The notes under the pieces were generated by a model that searched no databases, had not been told where the DNA came from, and was given only the letters and a program-made list of their open reading frames with translations. A DNA stretch of 64,000 nucleotides, taken from the NCBI RefSeq assembly GCF_000427295.1, contig NZ_ATNM01000064.1, positions 124,001 to 188,000 of the forward strand, written 5' to 3'. This document shows, piece by piece, positions 15,524 through 25,376 of the stretch. Source of the stretch: Cyclobacterium qasimii M12-11B. GTDB taxonomy: Bacteria; Bacteroidota; Bacteroidia; Cytophagales; Cyclobacteriaceae. The position numbers and the translations under genes are program-made. Each line of letters opens with the position of its first letter. Position 1 is the stretch's first letter.

Positions 15524-18500
15524 TCAATTTTCCGTAACCCGCATCACTCCTTTCATCATTCTCCAATGCCCGGGAAAGGAACAAATAAATGGATAATCAC
15601 CAGGTTTGTCAGGAGCCGTGAAGTCCAGTTGAAATACCTGGTTGGAGCTGACCAAAGGCGTGAAAAACAATACCTCCTTCAAATCTGGCACAAAGTTCTT
15701 TTCATACCCATCTTTCAGGCTGGCCATATTGTCTGCCGCTACACCTACTTTTTCTGAAGCTCCGGGTTCAAGGATCAACACATTATGAGGCATTTGATCT
15801 TTATTATCAAACAGGATGGAAACCGTTTTCCCTGCTGTCACTTCAAAGCTTTCCTTATCAAAAAGCATTTTACCTGGAAGTGTTCCAAGGTTAATTACAT
15901 TTTCTCCTTTTTTGTTATCAGCGGTCTTTTGTAAAACCCGTGATTCTTCTCCAGGATACAACAGGTCCAAATGACTTAGTTTAAAATTCGTTACCGCTGT
16001 CACTCCTTCCAAATCTTGAAAGTCCTGCTCTGAAAGTGCGTCTACTGCATATTGTGCATACTTGGGGTCGTCCATAATAAAACCGGGCACTTGCAATTCT
16101 GCTTTAGAAGCCAGAGGTCTGAGTAGCCTTGCCGCTTTTTCAGGCTCATCTGCGAGAAAGGTTTTGTCTTTCCGGAACATCCCCATCCATATTGGTTTCA
16201 GGTGCTTAAAAGATTCCTTCAAAGCATAATCCAGGTAATCATCCGTTGGTAAAGCTGAAACCTCCAAGAGGGTATTCACCGTGGCCTCATTTTCAAAATG
16301 GCTCAAAGCTATAACGGCTTCCAAGCGAACGCGAGGGGAAGTGTCTTTGGACAGGATTTTAAGTTTTCGTTGCACATCATTAACTTCATCCTTTCGATAA
16401 AATAAGACCCTGGTTGCAGCCGCTCTTATTGGCGCTTCAGGACTATCCAATAAGGCCTCCAATAAGGAGAGGTTACGCTGGTTAAATTGCTGATAAACCC
16501 ATAATGCTTCCAATTTCAAATGCTCCGAATTTGGGTCTTTTTGATCCAATTGGTCCACCCATGTTTTAAGTGCAGGAGAAACCTCCGCCCAATCATGTTC
16601 TCTCAGCTGAGTTCTGGCCCTATACCTTTCCCTGTCTTCGTACACCTTAAGCTGATCGAGTAGTCCGCTGACATCCAATTTTGTCATGTCTACTGGTTTT
16701 AGGGTTTCCTTGTCTTTGTGGGTAATTCTCCAAATTCTTCCTTTGCTTGAATCCCTTAAAGGATCACGGAAATTTTGCTCCCCGTGTTGGACAATAGCAT
16801 CATACCAATCCACTACATATAAGGCACCATCTGGACCGAATTTCAAATCAACCGGACGGAAATTTGGGTCCTTGGACTGGAGAAGTGGAGTCGTTTCATC
16901 TGCTTGAAAACCACTACCTTCTTCACTAACAACATGTTGTTTTACTCCTTGAAAACCTATAAACGTGTTGAATAAAACATTGCCTTGGGCATTTTCAGGA
17001 AATGCGCTGCTGGATATGATTTCTATCCCACAGGTTTTGGGTTTTACTGGTGAATTGAGAAAGTCTTTCATCACCATGTGCTTTTTGGGATAATCAATGT
17101 CCACGGTAAGGGGCGGTGCAAAATAATTCATCCCTGTAGAAACATCTGCCACTAAATGTGTTCCATCACGCATAAATACATTGCCCCAGGGATTGGCATA
17201 AGGATAAGAGATATAAGGTTCCAACTTCAAGGTATAAGGCTCATACCTCCAGGTAGTCCCATAAGCGCCTCTTCGAGGCCCATAAGGTGTCTCAATTTGC
17301 GAATGCAAGAAAGTACCCATATGGAAATACAGTGCTCCATCCTGTCCCCAGGTAAAAGCACTTAAGCTATGGTGGGAATCTTCTGTTCCCAAACCACTAA
17401 ATAAAATCTTTCTGGAATCAGCCTTACCATCACCATCCGTATCTTTCAAATGGACAAGATTTGGTGCCTGAGTGACATAGACACCCCCATCCCCTATCTC
17501 AAAGCCAAGGGGAAGGTAAAGACTGTCTGCAAAAACAGAATGCTTGTCTGCCTTCCCATCAAGATTGGTATCTTCAAGGATTATAAGTTTATCCAAAGGC
17601 ATATCTCCAGGGGTATATTGCGGATAAGAAGGCATACTGGACACCCACATTCTACCTTGTGGATCAAAGGTTATCGCCACAGCATTGGCGATGGGGAAAT
17701 CCAATTCAGAAGCAAACAGTTCAATTTCATAACCTTCCTGTAGCACAAACTGGGACTTGGCTTTTTCAAGTTCTTCCGGCGTAGTTGTCTGGAATTCTGG
17801 CATTTTAATTCCTTGGTTAAAGCTTATAATTTTCTTAGCTTTTTCGATGTCTGCCAGGGAATTGGCGGCACTCCCATTCCATACCACACTGTCCAGTCGC
17901 TCAATAATGGTATCAATTACCTTGTTTTCCTCCTTCAATTTTTCCCCTCCTGACCATTCCTTTCGCCGACCATAAATGTACTCTCCATTTTGGGCCTTAA
18001 AACGGTAAAAGAAATGTTGGTTTTTCTTGGCTACTGCTTCTCTAAGCAATTCAAAAGAAGGATCTTCTTCCCAAGTAGCAAATGGAAAATCCAATGCTTT
18101 AGCCATGTATTCACTTACCATCAGGTATCCTTTGTCGGTAAGGTGAATTCCATTCGATGTCAGTGGCCCTGATGAACCCATCCACTCCTGGGTAGGTTGG
18201 TACAAATCAATAAAAGGAATATTTAAACTTGCTGCCACCTTGCGCATCTCCTTCGTATACATGGACAGGTTCTGATTATTTACCGTAGGGTCTGGTAAAA
18301 AGCCTCCTTTATCTTCCTGCGCTATGGGTGAAACCAATACAATTTGAGGGCTATTTTCCCCATTGAATTGCTGTTGCTGTAAGTGAGTCAGGAAGTCCTG
18401 TAAGTCTTTGCTGAAATCTGACAGGCCTTCTTGCCCTTTGAAAGCTTCATTTAAACCAAAACAGGCAAAAATCACATCTGCTTCCTGCTGTTGTAAGTGA

Positions 18501-18805
18501 TCATCTAATGTACCAAAGTCTAAAGGCCTGGGTCTTAGGTTTACTTCATCGGCATTCCAGGCCAGGTTCCTTACTTTAAGGTTTCTGTCAGGAAAACTTT
18601 TATACAAAAGCGTTTCAAAATAATTGTTGTTCTGAAGCCTATCAGCAAAGGTGTTTCCTATAAAAACGATATTGCTATTGTCTTTAGGATCGAAATGGTA
18701 CACTACCTCTTTGCTTTCACAAGCAAATAAAATAGAAATGGCCAAAGTTGAAAAAGCCAAAATGAACCGTGATTCGAGAAATTTAATTGGGTTTACATTA
18801 ATCAT
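15524..18805 (-). CDS. lipoprotein chimera: degenerate SGNH + beta-propeller dehydrogenase + HEAT + cupredoxin
   Basis: 1093 residues. A signal peptide ends at a lipobox (ILFAC, Cys29). Residues ~44-245 are SGNH-like, but block I reads FIGNTFAD, without the GDS nucleophile, block III reads FGLNE, and block V keeps only His (NGIHLTDKG). Residues ~350-720 are the beta-propeller of the PVC-type/membrane-bound dehydrogenase family, with repeated DTNLDGKAD and DTDGDGKAD calcium-like loops. Residues ~730-930 are HEAT-like repeats. The last ~125 residues are a type I copper domain: MPHNVLI, then FICSFPGHWRMMKG, supplying His, Cys, His and Met ligands. No CxxCH heme site exists. It probably oxidises a sugar or alcohol and passes electrons to copper. 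It is last in the SusCD locus. Confidence 0.85.
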   Translation of the reverse strand: MINVNPIKFLESRFILAFSTLAISILFACESKEVVYHFDPKDNSNIVFIGNTFADRLQNNNYFETLLYKSFPDRNLKVRNLAWNADEVNLRPRPLDFGTLDDHLQQQEADVIFACFGLNEAFKGQEGLSDFSKDLQDFLTHLQQQQFNGENSPQIVLVSPIAQEDKGGFLPDPTVNNQNLSMYTKEMRKVAASLNIPFIDLYQPTQEWMGSSGPLTSNGIHLTDKGYLMVSEYMAKALDFPFATWEEDPSFELLREAVAKKNQHFFYRFKAQNGEYIYGRRKEWSGGEKLKEENKVIDTIIERLDSVVWNGSAANSLADIEKAKKIISFNQGIKMPEFQTTTPEELEKAKSQFVLQEGYEIELFASELDFPIANAVAITFDPQGRMWVSSMPSYPQYTPGDMPLDKLIILEDTNLDGKADKHSVFADSLYLPLGFEIGDGGVYVTQAPNLVHLKDTDGDGKADSRKILFSGLGTEDSHHSLSAFTWGQDGALYFHMGTFLHSQIETPYGPRRGAYGTTWRYEPYTLKLEPYISYPYANPWGNVFMRDGTHLVADVSTGMNYFAPPLTVDIDYPKKHMVMKDFLNSPVKPKTCGIEIISSSAFPENAQGNVLFNTFIGFQGVKQHVVSEEGSGFQADETTPLLQSKDPNFRPVDLKFGPDGALYVVDWYDAIVQHGEQNFRDPLRDSSKGRIWRITHKDKETLKPVDMTKLDVSGLLDQLKVYEDRERYRARTQLREHDWAEVSPALKTWVDQLDQKDPNSEHLKLEALWVYQQFNQRNLSLLEALLDSPEAPIRAAATRVLFYRKDEVNDVQRKLKILSKDTSPRVRLEAVIALSHFENEATVNTLLEVSALPTDDYLDYALKESFKHLKPIWMGMFRKDKTFLADEPEKAARLLRPLASKAELQVPGFIMDDPKYAQYAVDALSEQDFQDLEGVTAVTNFKLSHLDLLYPGEESRVLQKTADNKKGENVINLGTLPGKMLFDKESFEVTAGKTVSILFDNKDQMPHNVLILEPGASEKVGVAADNMASLKDGYEKNFVPDLKEVLFFTPLVSSNQVFQLDFTAPDKPGDYPFICSFPGHWRMMKGVMRVTEN

Positions 18806-19049
18806 TAGATGTTATTTATAACCTAGCAGTATTTTAATGCATGCTGTAGATTGGGCTTTTCATCTGAATAATTTATTCAGTGAACAAAACCTAAAACCTC
18901 CAAAATTTAATGTTTTTATCCAATTAAACCACTCCGTTCATAACCTATTGCCATTTTTTTTCCATTGAGGAAGCAGGAATTGAAAATTACCCAAAACAAA
19001 TTGCTCAAATCTATCAGATGCTGGATTGAACAACTAACAATCAGAACAG

Positions 19050-20426
19050 CTAATGATTTGCCTGTTCAATATGCGCTTCAAGTAACTTTTTAAGTTTCTC
19101 TTTTTTGTCAAAGTATGAGGGAACTTCAACGAGGTTAATCATCTCACCTGGATCCTCTCCAAGATCAATCAACATTTCATCCCCATTGTCATAGAGCGTG
19201 TATTTAAGGTTATCGCCCCTTATCATAAAACCCAATTCATTTTCCATAAACAAGTATTCCCTTGGACTGTACTTCTTTTCTTGACCATTCAATAAGGTAG
19301 CAAACGAAACACCCTGCATATTTTCAGGACTGGAAATACCCGCCAATTCACAAAGTGTAGGGAACAGGTCCAATCCATTGGAAACAATGTTTTCCGTATC
19401 CACTGAATGACCATTGGCCATGTCTTTGTACCAAACAACCAAAGGGATATTTGATGATTCTTCATAAAAGACTGTTTTGTGCTCCAACCTATGGGAAGCA
19501 CTCATTTCACCATGATCTGAAGTAAAAACCACGATGGTATTGTCGGCAAAAGGTGAGGATTCCAAAGCATCCAATACCGTCCCTATCTGAACATCTACCT
19601 TTTCGGTCAACCTGTGGTAAGCATACCTGTGCATGCGCCAATCTCTTTCCGTCCAGTTCTCCCGAGCATCAATTGTAAAAGAATGCAGTTCTTTCAGATC
19701 GTAAATGGCACTTGGTTCGGGTACCGTTGGTTCAAAATTAGCAGGCAAAGGAGGAACATATTTTGCCATAAAATCATTTTCGCTAATGGAATCCGGAATA
19801 GCAATGGCTTCCAATAAAGGCACCGGAACATCCGCAGGAGGTCTGTTATTTGGAGGGAAATGCCTGATGGCTTCATAGCAGATGTCATGAGGATTAATAA
19901 AGTTCAAAGCCACCAAAAAAGGCTTATCTGAATTCCTATCCAACAATAATGCTGCACTTTCTTTCGCCAGATCGTCTCTTTCGTCCTTAGAAATAAAAGT
20001 CTCAAAGCCATAAATAGAAACATCATTTTTTGCCCCTGGCAGGTGGGATTTTCCGCCATAAAAAGTTTCATAACCAGCATTAGTAAAGGTATGGCCCATT
20101 GCATTGGGAATTATCTCCTGAAGGGTGGGAATATCTAGCTTACTCCCATTGTGCCGCATGTCAATTGCAGTCGGATATTGCCCGGTGAAAATACTAAACC
20201 TGGAAGGAGAACAAACCGGGTTGGTTACATATGCTTTTTCAAACCGCATGCCTTTCATCGCCAGTTTATCCATATTTGGCGTTTCCAACCACTCATTGCC
20301 CGCACTGCTCATCATTTTGGCATTTTGCTGATCAGTAATGATAATCAGGATATTTGGTTTTTTGCTTTGAGCCAGCAAAACAGTGTTGATCAAACACACA
20401 AGCAGCAATACAATACTTTTTTTCAT
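19050..20426 (-). CDS. type I (S1 family) sulfatase
   Basis: 458 residues with a signal peptide (SIVLLLVCLINTVLLAQ). The metal site begins at ILIIITDQQNAK, and the sulfatase signature CSPSR lies at 72-76, so Cys72 should be converted to formylglycine by a sulfatase-maturing enzyme not present in this window. TGQYP follows the signature; a second metal-site segment is VVFTSDHGEM, and the HKTVFYEES region fits substrate-side residues. Length is normal. It acts in the periplasm on a sulfated carbohydrate or lipid. Within the SusCD locus it indicates that the imported substrate carries sulfate esters; which position is cleaved cannot be read from sequence. Confidence 0.92.
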   Translation of the reverse strand: MKKSIVLLLVCLINTVLLAQSKKPNILIIITDQQNAKMMSSAGNEWLETPNMDKLAMKGMRFEKAYVTNPVCSPSRFSIFTGQYPTAIDMRHNGSKLDIPTLQEIIPNAMGHTFTNAGYETFYGGKSHLPGAKNDVSIYGFETFISKDERDDLAKESAALLLDRNSDKPFLVALNFINPHDICYEAIRHFPPNNRPPADVPVPLLEAIAIPDSISENDFMAKYVPPLPANFEPTVPEPSAIYDLKELHSFTIDARENWTERDWRMHRYAYHRLTEKVDVQIGTVLDALESSPFADNTIVVFTSDHGEMSASHRLEHKTVFYEESSNIPLVVWYKDMANGHSVDTENIVSNGLDLFPTLCELAGISSPENMQGVSFATLLNGQEKKYSPREYLFMENELGFMIRGDNLKYTLYDNGDEMLIDLGEDPGEMINLVEVPSYFDKKEKLKKLLEAHIEQANH

Positions 20427-20591
20427 ATGCGATTATACTTAATAATACGCTAGACTTAGAAGAAAACAGTCCAAAAGTTGATCACTTTATCAATTTAAAT
20501 CTCCCAATGTACACTATAACGATATTTCGCCTAATAATTAAGCACTTCAGAAAATTGGTGTTGGAACCCATTTGTTCCACAATTGAAAAGA

Positions 20592-20620
20592 AAAAGGACC
20601 GCTTTCCAAGCGGTCCTTTT
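20592..20620 (-). terminator. terminator after the large esterase gene
   Basis: AAAAGGACCGCTT (20592-20604) and AAGCGGTCCTTTT (20608-20620) form a perfect 13-bp stem around three bases. On the minus strand it lies 35 bases after the stop of the 769-residue esterase and ends in a U-run. The sulfatase and chimera genes therefore need read-through or their own promoter. Confidence 0.85.
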
Positions 20621-20654
20621 CTGATTGTCATCTATATTTCTGTGCAATTTTAAA

Positions 20655-22964
20655 CTACCTACTTCGGGTATTTTTCAAGAAAACAGGTTCTTCAGCCAAG
20701 TGTTTTCCTTTATTCCCTATCGAATCATTCAATTCAAAAGACAAATCGTAAAAGTAAGAAGGACGTCCGGTTATTCTTGCACTGTAAACACCATCTCCTT
20801 TTACGGTATCACCTCCCTGGCCATCATCCGTCAGTTCAATGGAAAATGAGGGGGGCGTATCCTCCCAATTTACATGTTTCAAGGTCGATTTTTCCACATT
20901 GGGAGACAGTGTAAGGTGAACTTCTCCAACTGAAGCGCCATCATATACACGTGCTTCTATGCGATCATCATTGAGTACCTGCACCCACTCAACCTGTGGA
21001 AGTGTTTTGTCTTCACCTTTCACTTGTACATTCACTTTACCTTTATGAATAATATGTTGTCCGCTAATAGGTCCGGGTGTCCAATACTCAAAATAGAAAG
21101 GTATTTCTTCTCCTTCAGGAATTTCCGCATCCAGAACAGGCATTGTGTATTTAACTGTTCCTCCGATGTGGTCATATTCTTGCCAAGGGTCGGCAATTCG
21201 AATACTCACATTTCCCGGATTGATGTATTTGTTGGTAGTATAGGTATGGGTCCGTATATATTTACCCTCTTCTTCAACTAAAATCACAATGGTCTCTCCA
21301 GGATTTGCGATGCCATCTCCATTTCCGGCTCCTATTACCATTGTTTCTGAATCCACAGCTTCTTTCACAATGGTGAACTCTTTACCATCCGCAATTACAA
21401 AATTGGTGATTTCCACTACCGGATCTTTAAACAAAATCTCAAACTCTTCTTGCCAGGAACCATCGCTACCATCTGTAAAATCCACTTGGAACTTTGCAAT
21501 ATCATAGCCTTTACGATTGTTCTTCACTTTGAAAACCCCATTTACCTTTTTTTCTTCCAAAGCCTCCAAGCCGTCAATCTGACCTTGACCAGTTATCACG
21601 TCCAATCCTTCACTTATAGCACTGACTTCAGCAGTGATTTTTCCAGATTTGCCAAACCCTTTGTTCAAGACTTCTATAGAAAATGCCACTTCCTCACCAC
21701 TTTCAGCCCAGTCCATGTTTTCAATTGTCAGACCAGTCATCGAAATATTGGGAGCGTTATGCAAATTTTCTATCCCAACCTGATGAGAACTACCAGTTAA
21801 CTGTAGTTTCAAACTCCCAGAAGCATCGCTATTGGCAACATATTGGCGACTTTCCATTGTTCGAATGTCGGTATCCGTAATGTTATAAGCTGTGTTTGCT
21901 TTATAAATTGGCGCTGTTATGACCTGCACTTTCACATTAGGCATCAATTCACCATCTGGTAGGAAATTACGAATAGCAAGGTTGAAACCATCCTTGTTTA
22001 CATTCTCAAGGATTGTGTAACCAGAAAGGTTTCTTGTTGTTTCCACCTTGTAATCCCATACTTCAAAATAAGGATAGATGTCAATATAATCCCATTTTTT
22101 CGGCAAGGGCAATGGCGTTTCAAAGGCTTCTTTCATAAATACAAACATGTCTCCCATCCCACAGGTGATGTGGGATGCTTCATATTGTTTGAATTGATAG
22201 TGAGGAATGGCATTCATCAAATAACGGTTCATGTCTTCATGATAAAACCGCAACCGATCGCTGGTCCCATTGTGCATCCGCATACTGGTAGCTTTGAAAT
22301 TATCATACATGTCAGCATGTGCATAGCGTACAGGAAAATCTAATGGTCCTGCTGAAAATTCACTCGATCCACAAAAATTACCAGCTGCACTTACCCAATC
22401 TGGTAATTTAGCAGCTAGCCAGAAAGTCATAAACCCTCCCATAGAAAGACCAGAAACGCCTCTTTGGGTTCGGTCAGGAATGGTACGATAATGATTGTCA
22501 ATGTATCCCACAAACTCCTTGAAATATTCAGGAAATTGTCGGAAGGTAGAAACCAGACTAACATTGTATGGACTCAGGTTGATTGGTTCAACTTTAAATT
22601 GATTCAAACCATCTACCTTTACTACGATAACATCATTTTCTGAAACAAATTTTTCAATATTGTCTCCATCGTTGTCCGCTCCAAAATCATAATCCGAATA
22701 ACCACTACCCATCGATCCAAAATACCGCTGCGCCCATCCGTGGAAGAAGTAAATCACTGGGTACCTTTTCCCTGAATCTTCCCGATAATTTGGTGGTAGA
22801 AAAATCCGGAAATTCCTGTTGTTTGAAAATACCTTACTATAATGATAATCGTCGATCATTTCCACCCCGGAGTTGAATACATCCCCATGCGTTTGTGTAC
22901 AACCATTTCTTGGTTGTATCAGTAGAAATGAAATTACAATTACAGAAATCTTTAATAGATTCAT
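20655..22964 (-). CDS. secreted alpha/beta-hydrolase-fold esterase with C-terminal beta domains
   Basis: 769 residues. The signal peptide is LLKISVIVISFLLIQ. Residues ~40-290 are an esterase-D/ferulic-esterase-type domain: the oxyanion segment FFHGWAQRYFG (~74-84) and nucleophile GLSMGG (Ser174) are present. A candidate acid lies in NGTSDRLRFYH and a candidate His in SHITCGMGD. Residues ~300-769 are beta-rich, with Ig/CARDB-like repeats (for example GEEVAFSIEVLNKGFGKSG), and could bind carbohydrate or hold the enzyme at the surface. It likely removes acyl or feruloyl-type esters from the substrate of the neighbouring SusCD system; the precise ester is unknown. Confidence 0.8.
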   Translation of the reverse strand: MNLLKISVIVISFLLIQPRNGCTQTHGDVFNSGVEMIDDYHYSKVFSNNRNFRIFLPPNYREDSGKRYPVIYFFHGWAQRYFGSMGSGYSDYDFGADNDGDNIEKFVSENDVIVVKVDGLNQFKVEPINLSPYNVSLVSTFRQFPEYFKEFVGYIDNHYRTIPDRTQRGVSGLSMGGFMTFWLAAKLPDWVSAAGNFCGSSEFSAGPLDFPVRYAHADMYDNFKATSMRMHNGTSDRLRFYHEDMNRYLMNAIPHYQFKQYEASHITCGMGDMFVFMKEAFETPLPLPKKWDYIDIYPYFEVWDYKVETTRNLSGYTILENVNKDGFNLAIRNFLPDGELMPNVKVQVITAPIYKANTAYNITDTDIRTMESRQYVANSDASGSLKLQLTGSSHQVGIENLHNAPNISMTGLTIENMDWAESGEEVAFSIEVLNKGFGKSGKITAEVSAISEGLDVITGQGQIDGLEALEEKKVNGVFKVKNNRKGYDIAKFQVDFTDGSDGSWQEEFEILFKDPVVEITNFVIADGKEFTIVKEAVDSETMVIGAGNGDGIANPGETIVILVEEEGKYIRTHTYTTNKYINPGNVSIRIADPWQEYDHIGGTVKYTMPVLDAEIPEGEEIPFYFEYWTPGPISGQHIIHKGKVNVQVKGEDKTLPQVEWVQVLNDDRIEARVYDGASVGEVHLTLSPNVEKSTLKHVNWEDTPPSFSIELTDDGQGGDTVKGDGVYSARITGRPSYFYDLSFELNDSIGNKGKHLAEEPVFLKNTRSR

Positions 22965-23001
22965 AGATTGAAAGTTAAGAAGTCAAAACCAAAAACAAGG
23001 C

Positions 23002-24450
23002 TTATTTTAATTCTTGAAAATGCTTGATGAGTTGTTCAGTAATTTTATCTGAAGCATCTTTCTGCACCCTGTTCGTGGTCAACCATGATTCATAACCACC
23101 CAATTTATGCTGAGCGGGTGTTGGCAAATAGCCAAATGAACCATTTGCCAATTCAATGGTAAATGTATTTTTAAATGGGCTTTTTGCTTTGATGTCTAAT
23201 CCAATCTGTGTAAATGCTTCAAAAGGCAAGGAAGCAATTCCTATATCATTGATTGCAAAAGATTGTAACACTATATTGACGGAATCGGGATACTCTGCTT
23301 CCATGTTAAAAACACGACGGGAATAGGTTTTTTCAAGACTGTGAAACAATGGGTCTGAACCGTCATGGTCTCGGACCATGGCAACATTTGTAAGTATTTC
23401 TGGAGTGGCTCTTCGGACAGTTAGGGTCATTTCAGAAAGTGCAGATCCTAGTTTTACCTCAGTTTCAAAATCTAGTCCCTGGTATTCTTTGTATACTTTA
23501 CCGGCAATATCGTTGGCAACATAATGAATCTTCGCGTATGGAGGCAAAGCTTCTTTTGCTCTGGGTTTGGAGTAGTCGTTATTGTTCACATCACCGGAAG
23601 TTCCATTGGTCATGATACCCACAAAAGCAGGTACACTGGATCCTGTCTCCAACAATTCTCCCATGCGATTTCCGAAAGCTGCAAAGTAATCTGCTGAGAC
23701 ATGTCCTTTGGGAACGCCACCAACATAATGTAGTGAATAGTTAGCCAATAAACCTATAGGAGTGCCTTCTAAGGATTCTACAGCAATGAATGACACTTCA
23801 GGATCCACAGGACCAGCAGGGCGAAGCAAGGCATTGCTATGACCTGGGTTCATCTTTGCAATCTCTTTTTGTCCCAATGGACTCATTACTGAGTCTTTCA
23901 TTATCCACCTTCTATTGAATAAATGCTCTGGAACATCCACACTACCAAAAGCTATTTTTGCAGGCACTTTATTTTGTAAGGCCATCTTTACGCCATCTAC
24001 AATCCGTCTTACTACGAAGGTTTGGTATTCATCCAAGGCCACATCCAAGCCCAAATCTTTGCTCTTCAATCCTTGTCCTCCCAAGCTAATGCCTGAATGG
24101 GTATGGGTGGCAGCCATCATTATGTTTTTTGCTGGAATTTTCAAATCGTTGTAAACAATTTGTTTTGCAGCATCAAACACTTCATTTTTTATACTAACAT
24201 TGTCTACAATGACAAAAATTAGATCTTGCTTTCCATCATCCAATACCAAGGTACGGACATTCAAAGGATCATGAATATAAGAAGCTGGAGGAGAGTTATA
24301 ACCCCCTACTACAGGAGGTCCCAAAAATGGTGTGATGTCACTTATCGAAGCACCTGCTTGAAACACACTATTCTGAGCGATTATATCCTTAGAAAAAAGG
24401 ACGGTGCTAATGGTCAGAATTAAGCCTATCAATCTTTGAATTCTTATCAT
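23002..24450 (-). CDS. neutral/alkaline ceramidase-like hydrolase
   Basis: 482 residues with signal peptide (LIGLILTISTVLFSKDIIA). It matches the neutral ceramidase N-terminal domain: FQAGASISDITPF at the mature start, zinc-ligand region ATHTHSG, second His region NYSLHYVGG, and GTSGDVNNND, which corresponds to the GDVSPN nucleophile loop of known ceramidases. A later Glu (LPFEAF) and Tyr (FGYLPTPAQH) fit the remaining zinc ligands. It lacks the long C-terminal domain of true ceramidases. The reaction is probably hydrolysis of an amide or ester linkage; ceramide is not proven. Nine bases separate it from the upstream CE12-like gene, so the two share a transcript. Confidence 0.85.
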   Translation of the reverse strand: MIRIQRLIGLILTISTVLFSKDIIAQNSVFQAGASISDITPFLGPPVVGGYNSPPASYIHDPLNVRTLVLDDGKQDLIFVIVDNVSIKNEVFDAAKQIVYNDLKIPAKNIMMAATHTHSGISLGGQGLKSKDLGLDVALDEYQTFVVRRIVDGVKMALQNKVPAKIAFGSVDVPEHLFNRRWIMKDSVMSPLGQKEIAKMNPGHSNALLRPAGPVDPEVSFIAVESLEGTPIGLLANYSLHYVGGVPKGHVSADYFAAFGNRMGELLETGSSVPAFVGIMTNGTSGDVNNNDYSKPRAKEALPPYAKIHYVANDIAGKVYKEYQGLDFETEVKLGSALSEMTLTVRRATPEILTNVAMVRDHDGSDPLFHSLEKTYSRRVFNMEAEYPDSVNIVLQSFAINDIGIASLPFEAFTQIGLDIKAKSPFKNTFTIELANGSFGYLPTPAQHKLGGYESWLTTNRVQKDASDKITEQLIKHFQELK

Positions 24451-24458
24451 TTTATTTA

Positions 24459-25319
24459 TTATTTAATTATTGTATAGCATTCAGGTTTGTTCGCTAACTG
24501 GTACTTCTTCAAAGGAGAATCAGATTTTTCTATTCCTTCAATAAACATTTCAGAAACCGCACAGGCCCCTTGTTTACTCAAGTGTGTGTCGTCTTCCAAT
24601 CCTTCTGGCAAATTCTCAAAAACACCCGGTTTGACGTGTAGAAACAATTTTTTAGCATCTTCTGCTCCTAGTTCACTAAGGTAATCCATTGTCATCTTAT
24701 TCAAATCGATCATAGGGACTCCTGCTTCTTTAGCCGCCTCCCGGGTAGCCGTTACATAGTCACCATGGGTATCGATTGGCAGGCCTTCTTCATTAAAACT
24801 CCTTCGTGCTATCGGAGTAGCCATTATAGGAAGTGCACCAAGTGCTTCTGACTCTTTTACAAACCTGATTAAGTTCTCTTTATACTCACCAAAGGGTTCT
24901 GTAAAGCGGTTTGGATCATCCGATTTTTCATCATTATGACCAAATTGAATGATCAAAAAATCACCTTCTTTAATCTCATTTAAAACTTTATCCCAATGTC
25001 CCTGAGCAATGAAGTTTTTAGAACTCCTTCCACTTACAGCCATGTTTCTAACTTCCGCTTTATCGTTCAAGTAGGCTGAAAGAGCCATGGCCCAACCCCT
25101 CCTTGGAAAATCTGTTCCCCCATATTTTTCATCCATTTCCTCCAGATTGTACTCACTCATAGTAGAGTCACCAATACAAAAAACTTTAACCTCTTTTTGC
25201 ACGCAACTGCCTAAGAAAAACAAGACCATGCAATACAATGAGATATAAAAAGGAATGGGTTTCAAACGAGTAATCCGGGCCAATAGGCCCGGATTCTCTT
25301 TATTTTTCATTTGTTTCAT
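24459..25319 (-). CDS. rhamnogalacturonan-acetylesterase-like SGNH lipoprotein (CE12-like)
   Basis: 286 residues from the ATG at 25319; a TTG start at 25340 is less likely. A basic N-terminus and hydrophobic stretch lead to LGSC, so Cys39 should be lipidated. The SGNH blocks are intact: CIGDSTMSEYN (Ser52), AVSGRSSKNF, QFGHNDEKSDD and DDTHLSKQG. The GDSTMS and GHNDEKS wording is characteristic of rhamnogalacturonan acetylesterases (CE12). It would remove O-acetyl groups from an imported or surface-bound glycan. It sits between susD and the ceramidase-like gene in one operon. Confidence 0.85.
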   Translation of the reverse strand: MKQMKNKENPGLLARITRLKPIPFYISLYCMVLFFLGSCVQKEVKVFCIGDSTMSEYNLEEMDEKYGGTDFPRRGWAMALSAYLNDKAEVRNMAVSGRSSKNFIAQGHWDKVLNEIKEGDFLIIQFGHNDEKSDDPNRFTEPFGEYKENLIRFVKESEALGALPIMATPIARRSFNEEGLPIDTHGDYVTATREAAKEAGVPMIDLNKMTMDYLSELGAEDAKKLFLHVKPGVFENLPEGLEDDTHLSKQGACAVSEMFIEGIEKSDSPLKKYQLANKPECYTIIK

Positions 25320-25376
25320 ATGTCGATTTAACTGTATCAATACAATTGAGTTTATTTTCCCGTGAAGAGACCAATA

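Noticed and set aside
15524-18805. Heme c in the 1093-residue chimera
   Set aside because: No CxxCH motif occurs in the protein; the C-terminal domain instead has the His, Cys, His, Met set of a blue copper protein.
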